From NCBI GenBank assembly GCA_947259285.1, contig CAMYMR010000008.1, positions 1 to 52,633 of the forward strand: a DNA stretch of 52,633 nt. Reading direction: 5' to 3'. This document shows, piece by piece, positions 52,476-52,633 of the stretch (position 1 is the stretch's first letter; each line of letters opens with the position of its first letter). Both the position numbers and the translations under genes were made by a program. Source of the DNA: an uncultured Woeseiaceae bacterium. GTDB taxonomy: Bacteria > Pseudomonadota > Gammaproteobacteria > Steroidobacterales > Woeseiaceae. The notes beneath the pieces are model-generated. The model searched no databases. It was not told where the DNA came from and worked only from the letters and a program-made list of their open reading frames with translations.

Positions 52476-52633
52476 GTGCTGCATCGGATTGACGAAGCGA
52501 TCATGCCGTTGCGATGTGTTTTTTGCGGAACGCGGCTTCACTCCGGTGACCCTGGAATCTGTCGCGGTTGCCATGGCGACCTGCCCTGGGTTCGATTCGC
52601 CTGCGAGCAGTGCGCGGCACCCGTGGAGTTCGA
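52476..52633 (+). CDS. comF: ComF/GntX family protein (partial, N-terminal zinc-finger part)
   Basis: Phosphoribosyltransferase-like protein linked to DNA uptake and use. Only the N-terminal double zinc ribbon is in the window: MPLRCVFCGTRL, GICRGCHGDLPW, FACEQCAAPVEF, with three CxxC pairs. Start uncertain: ATG 52503, GTG 52476 (used here; GAG-rich sequence upstream) and GTG 52428 are all in frame. Cut by the window end. Confidence 0.78.
   Translation, partial: MLHRIDEAIMPLRCVFCGTRLHSGDPGICRGCHGDLPWVRFACEQCAAPVEF

Noticed and set aside
1-52633. tRNA/rRNA genes, insertion sequences, prophage, integrase or restriction/defence genes
   Set aside because: No cloverleaf-like T-arm sequences, transposase motifs, terminal inverted repeats or known defence proteins were recognised by reading; the HerA-like ATPase alone is not sufficient evidence for a defence system.

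Overview
The window is a compact Gram-negative chromosome segment of moderately high GC content with almost no non-coding space. Gene content and order point to a gammaproteobacterium: glyQ-glyS-gmhB, glnA-ntrB-ntrC, yibN-grxC-secB-gpsA facing envC-ctpA-yibQ, tatABC, trkA-trkH, the coxB-coxA-ctaG-coxC cluster, and bioC facing comF. An aa3-type oxidase, several peptide and organic-acid uptake systems and a large TonB receptor suggest an aerobic, probably aquatic heterotroph. A Woeseiales-like lineage is a guess from overall flavour and was not tested.

Layout. 1-3.4 kb (minus): glycyl-tRNA synthetase operon running into gmhB, which is cut by the window edge. 3.6-8.3 kb (plus): nitrogen-control block with a textbook sigma-54/NtrC promoter before glnA, then a DUF4124 protein, ntrB and ntrC. 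8.3-10.2 kb: a histone-H1-like/DUF2934 protein, pyrD (class 1B) and trmL. 10.3-18.1 kb: a Tat-exported FAD oxidase, then the envelope/redox block gpsA-secB-grxC-yibN with divergent envC-ctpA-yibQ-methyltransferase. 18.2-19.0 kb: a secreted protein made of six Kazal-like domains. 19.0-26.7 kb (minus): POT peptide transporter, M2 peptidase, AbgT transporter and a HerA/FtsK-like ATPase, closely spaced. 26.8-28.8 kb: tatABC and dtd. 28.8-35.3 kb: a candidate small RNA, a TRAP binding protein, a decayed FAD oxidoreductase, a TonB-dependent receptor and TRAP permease genes. 35.3-40.4 kb: trkH, trkA, uvrD. 40.4-43.8 kb: a TPR/beta-barrel outer-membrane protein and an ECF sigma / membrane anti-sigma-like / hyperacidic exported protein cassette. 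43.9-51.2 kb: FkbM methyltransferase, cyoE, Sco-like protein, SURF1, DUF2909, coxC, ctaG, a 36-aa membrane protein, coxA and coxB. 51.4 kb to the end: bioC and the start of comF.

How it works together. Most of the window is conserved housekeeping. The parts that depart from common layouts are the ECF cassette ending in an extremely acidic exported protein (42.2-43.8 kb), the HerA-like ATPase at the end of a peptide-uptake operon, the six-unit Kazal protein, the oxidase assembly cluster that lacks ctaA and carries an FkbM methyltransferase after cyoE, and a possible intergenic sRNA upstream of dtd. No CRISPR array, insertion sequence, prophage, rRNA or tRNA gene was recognised.
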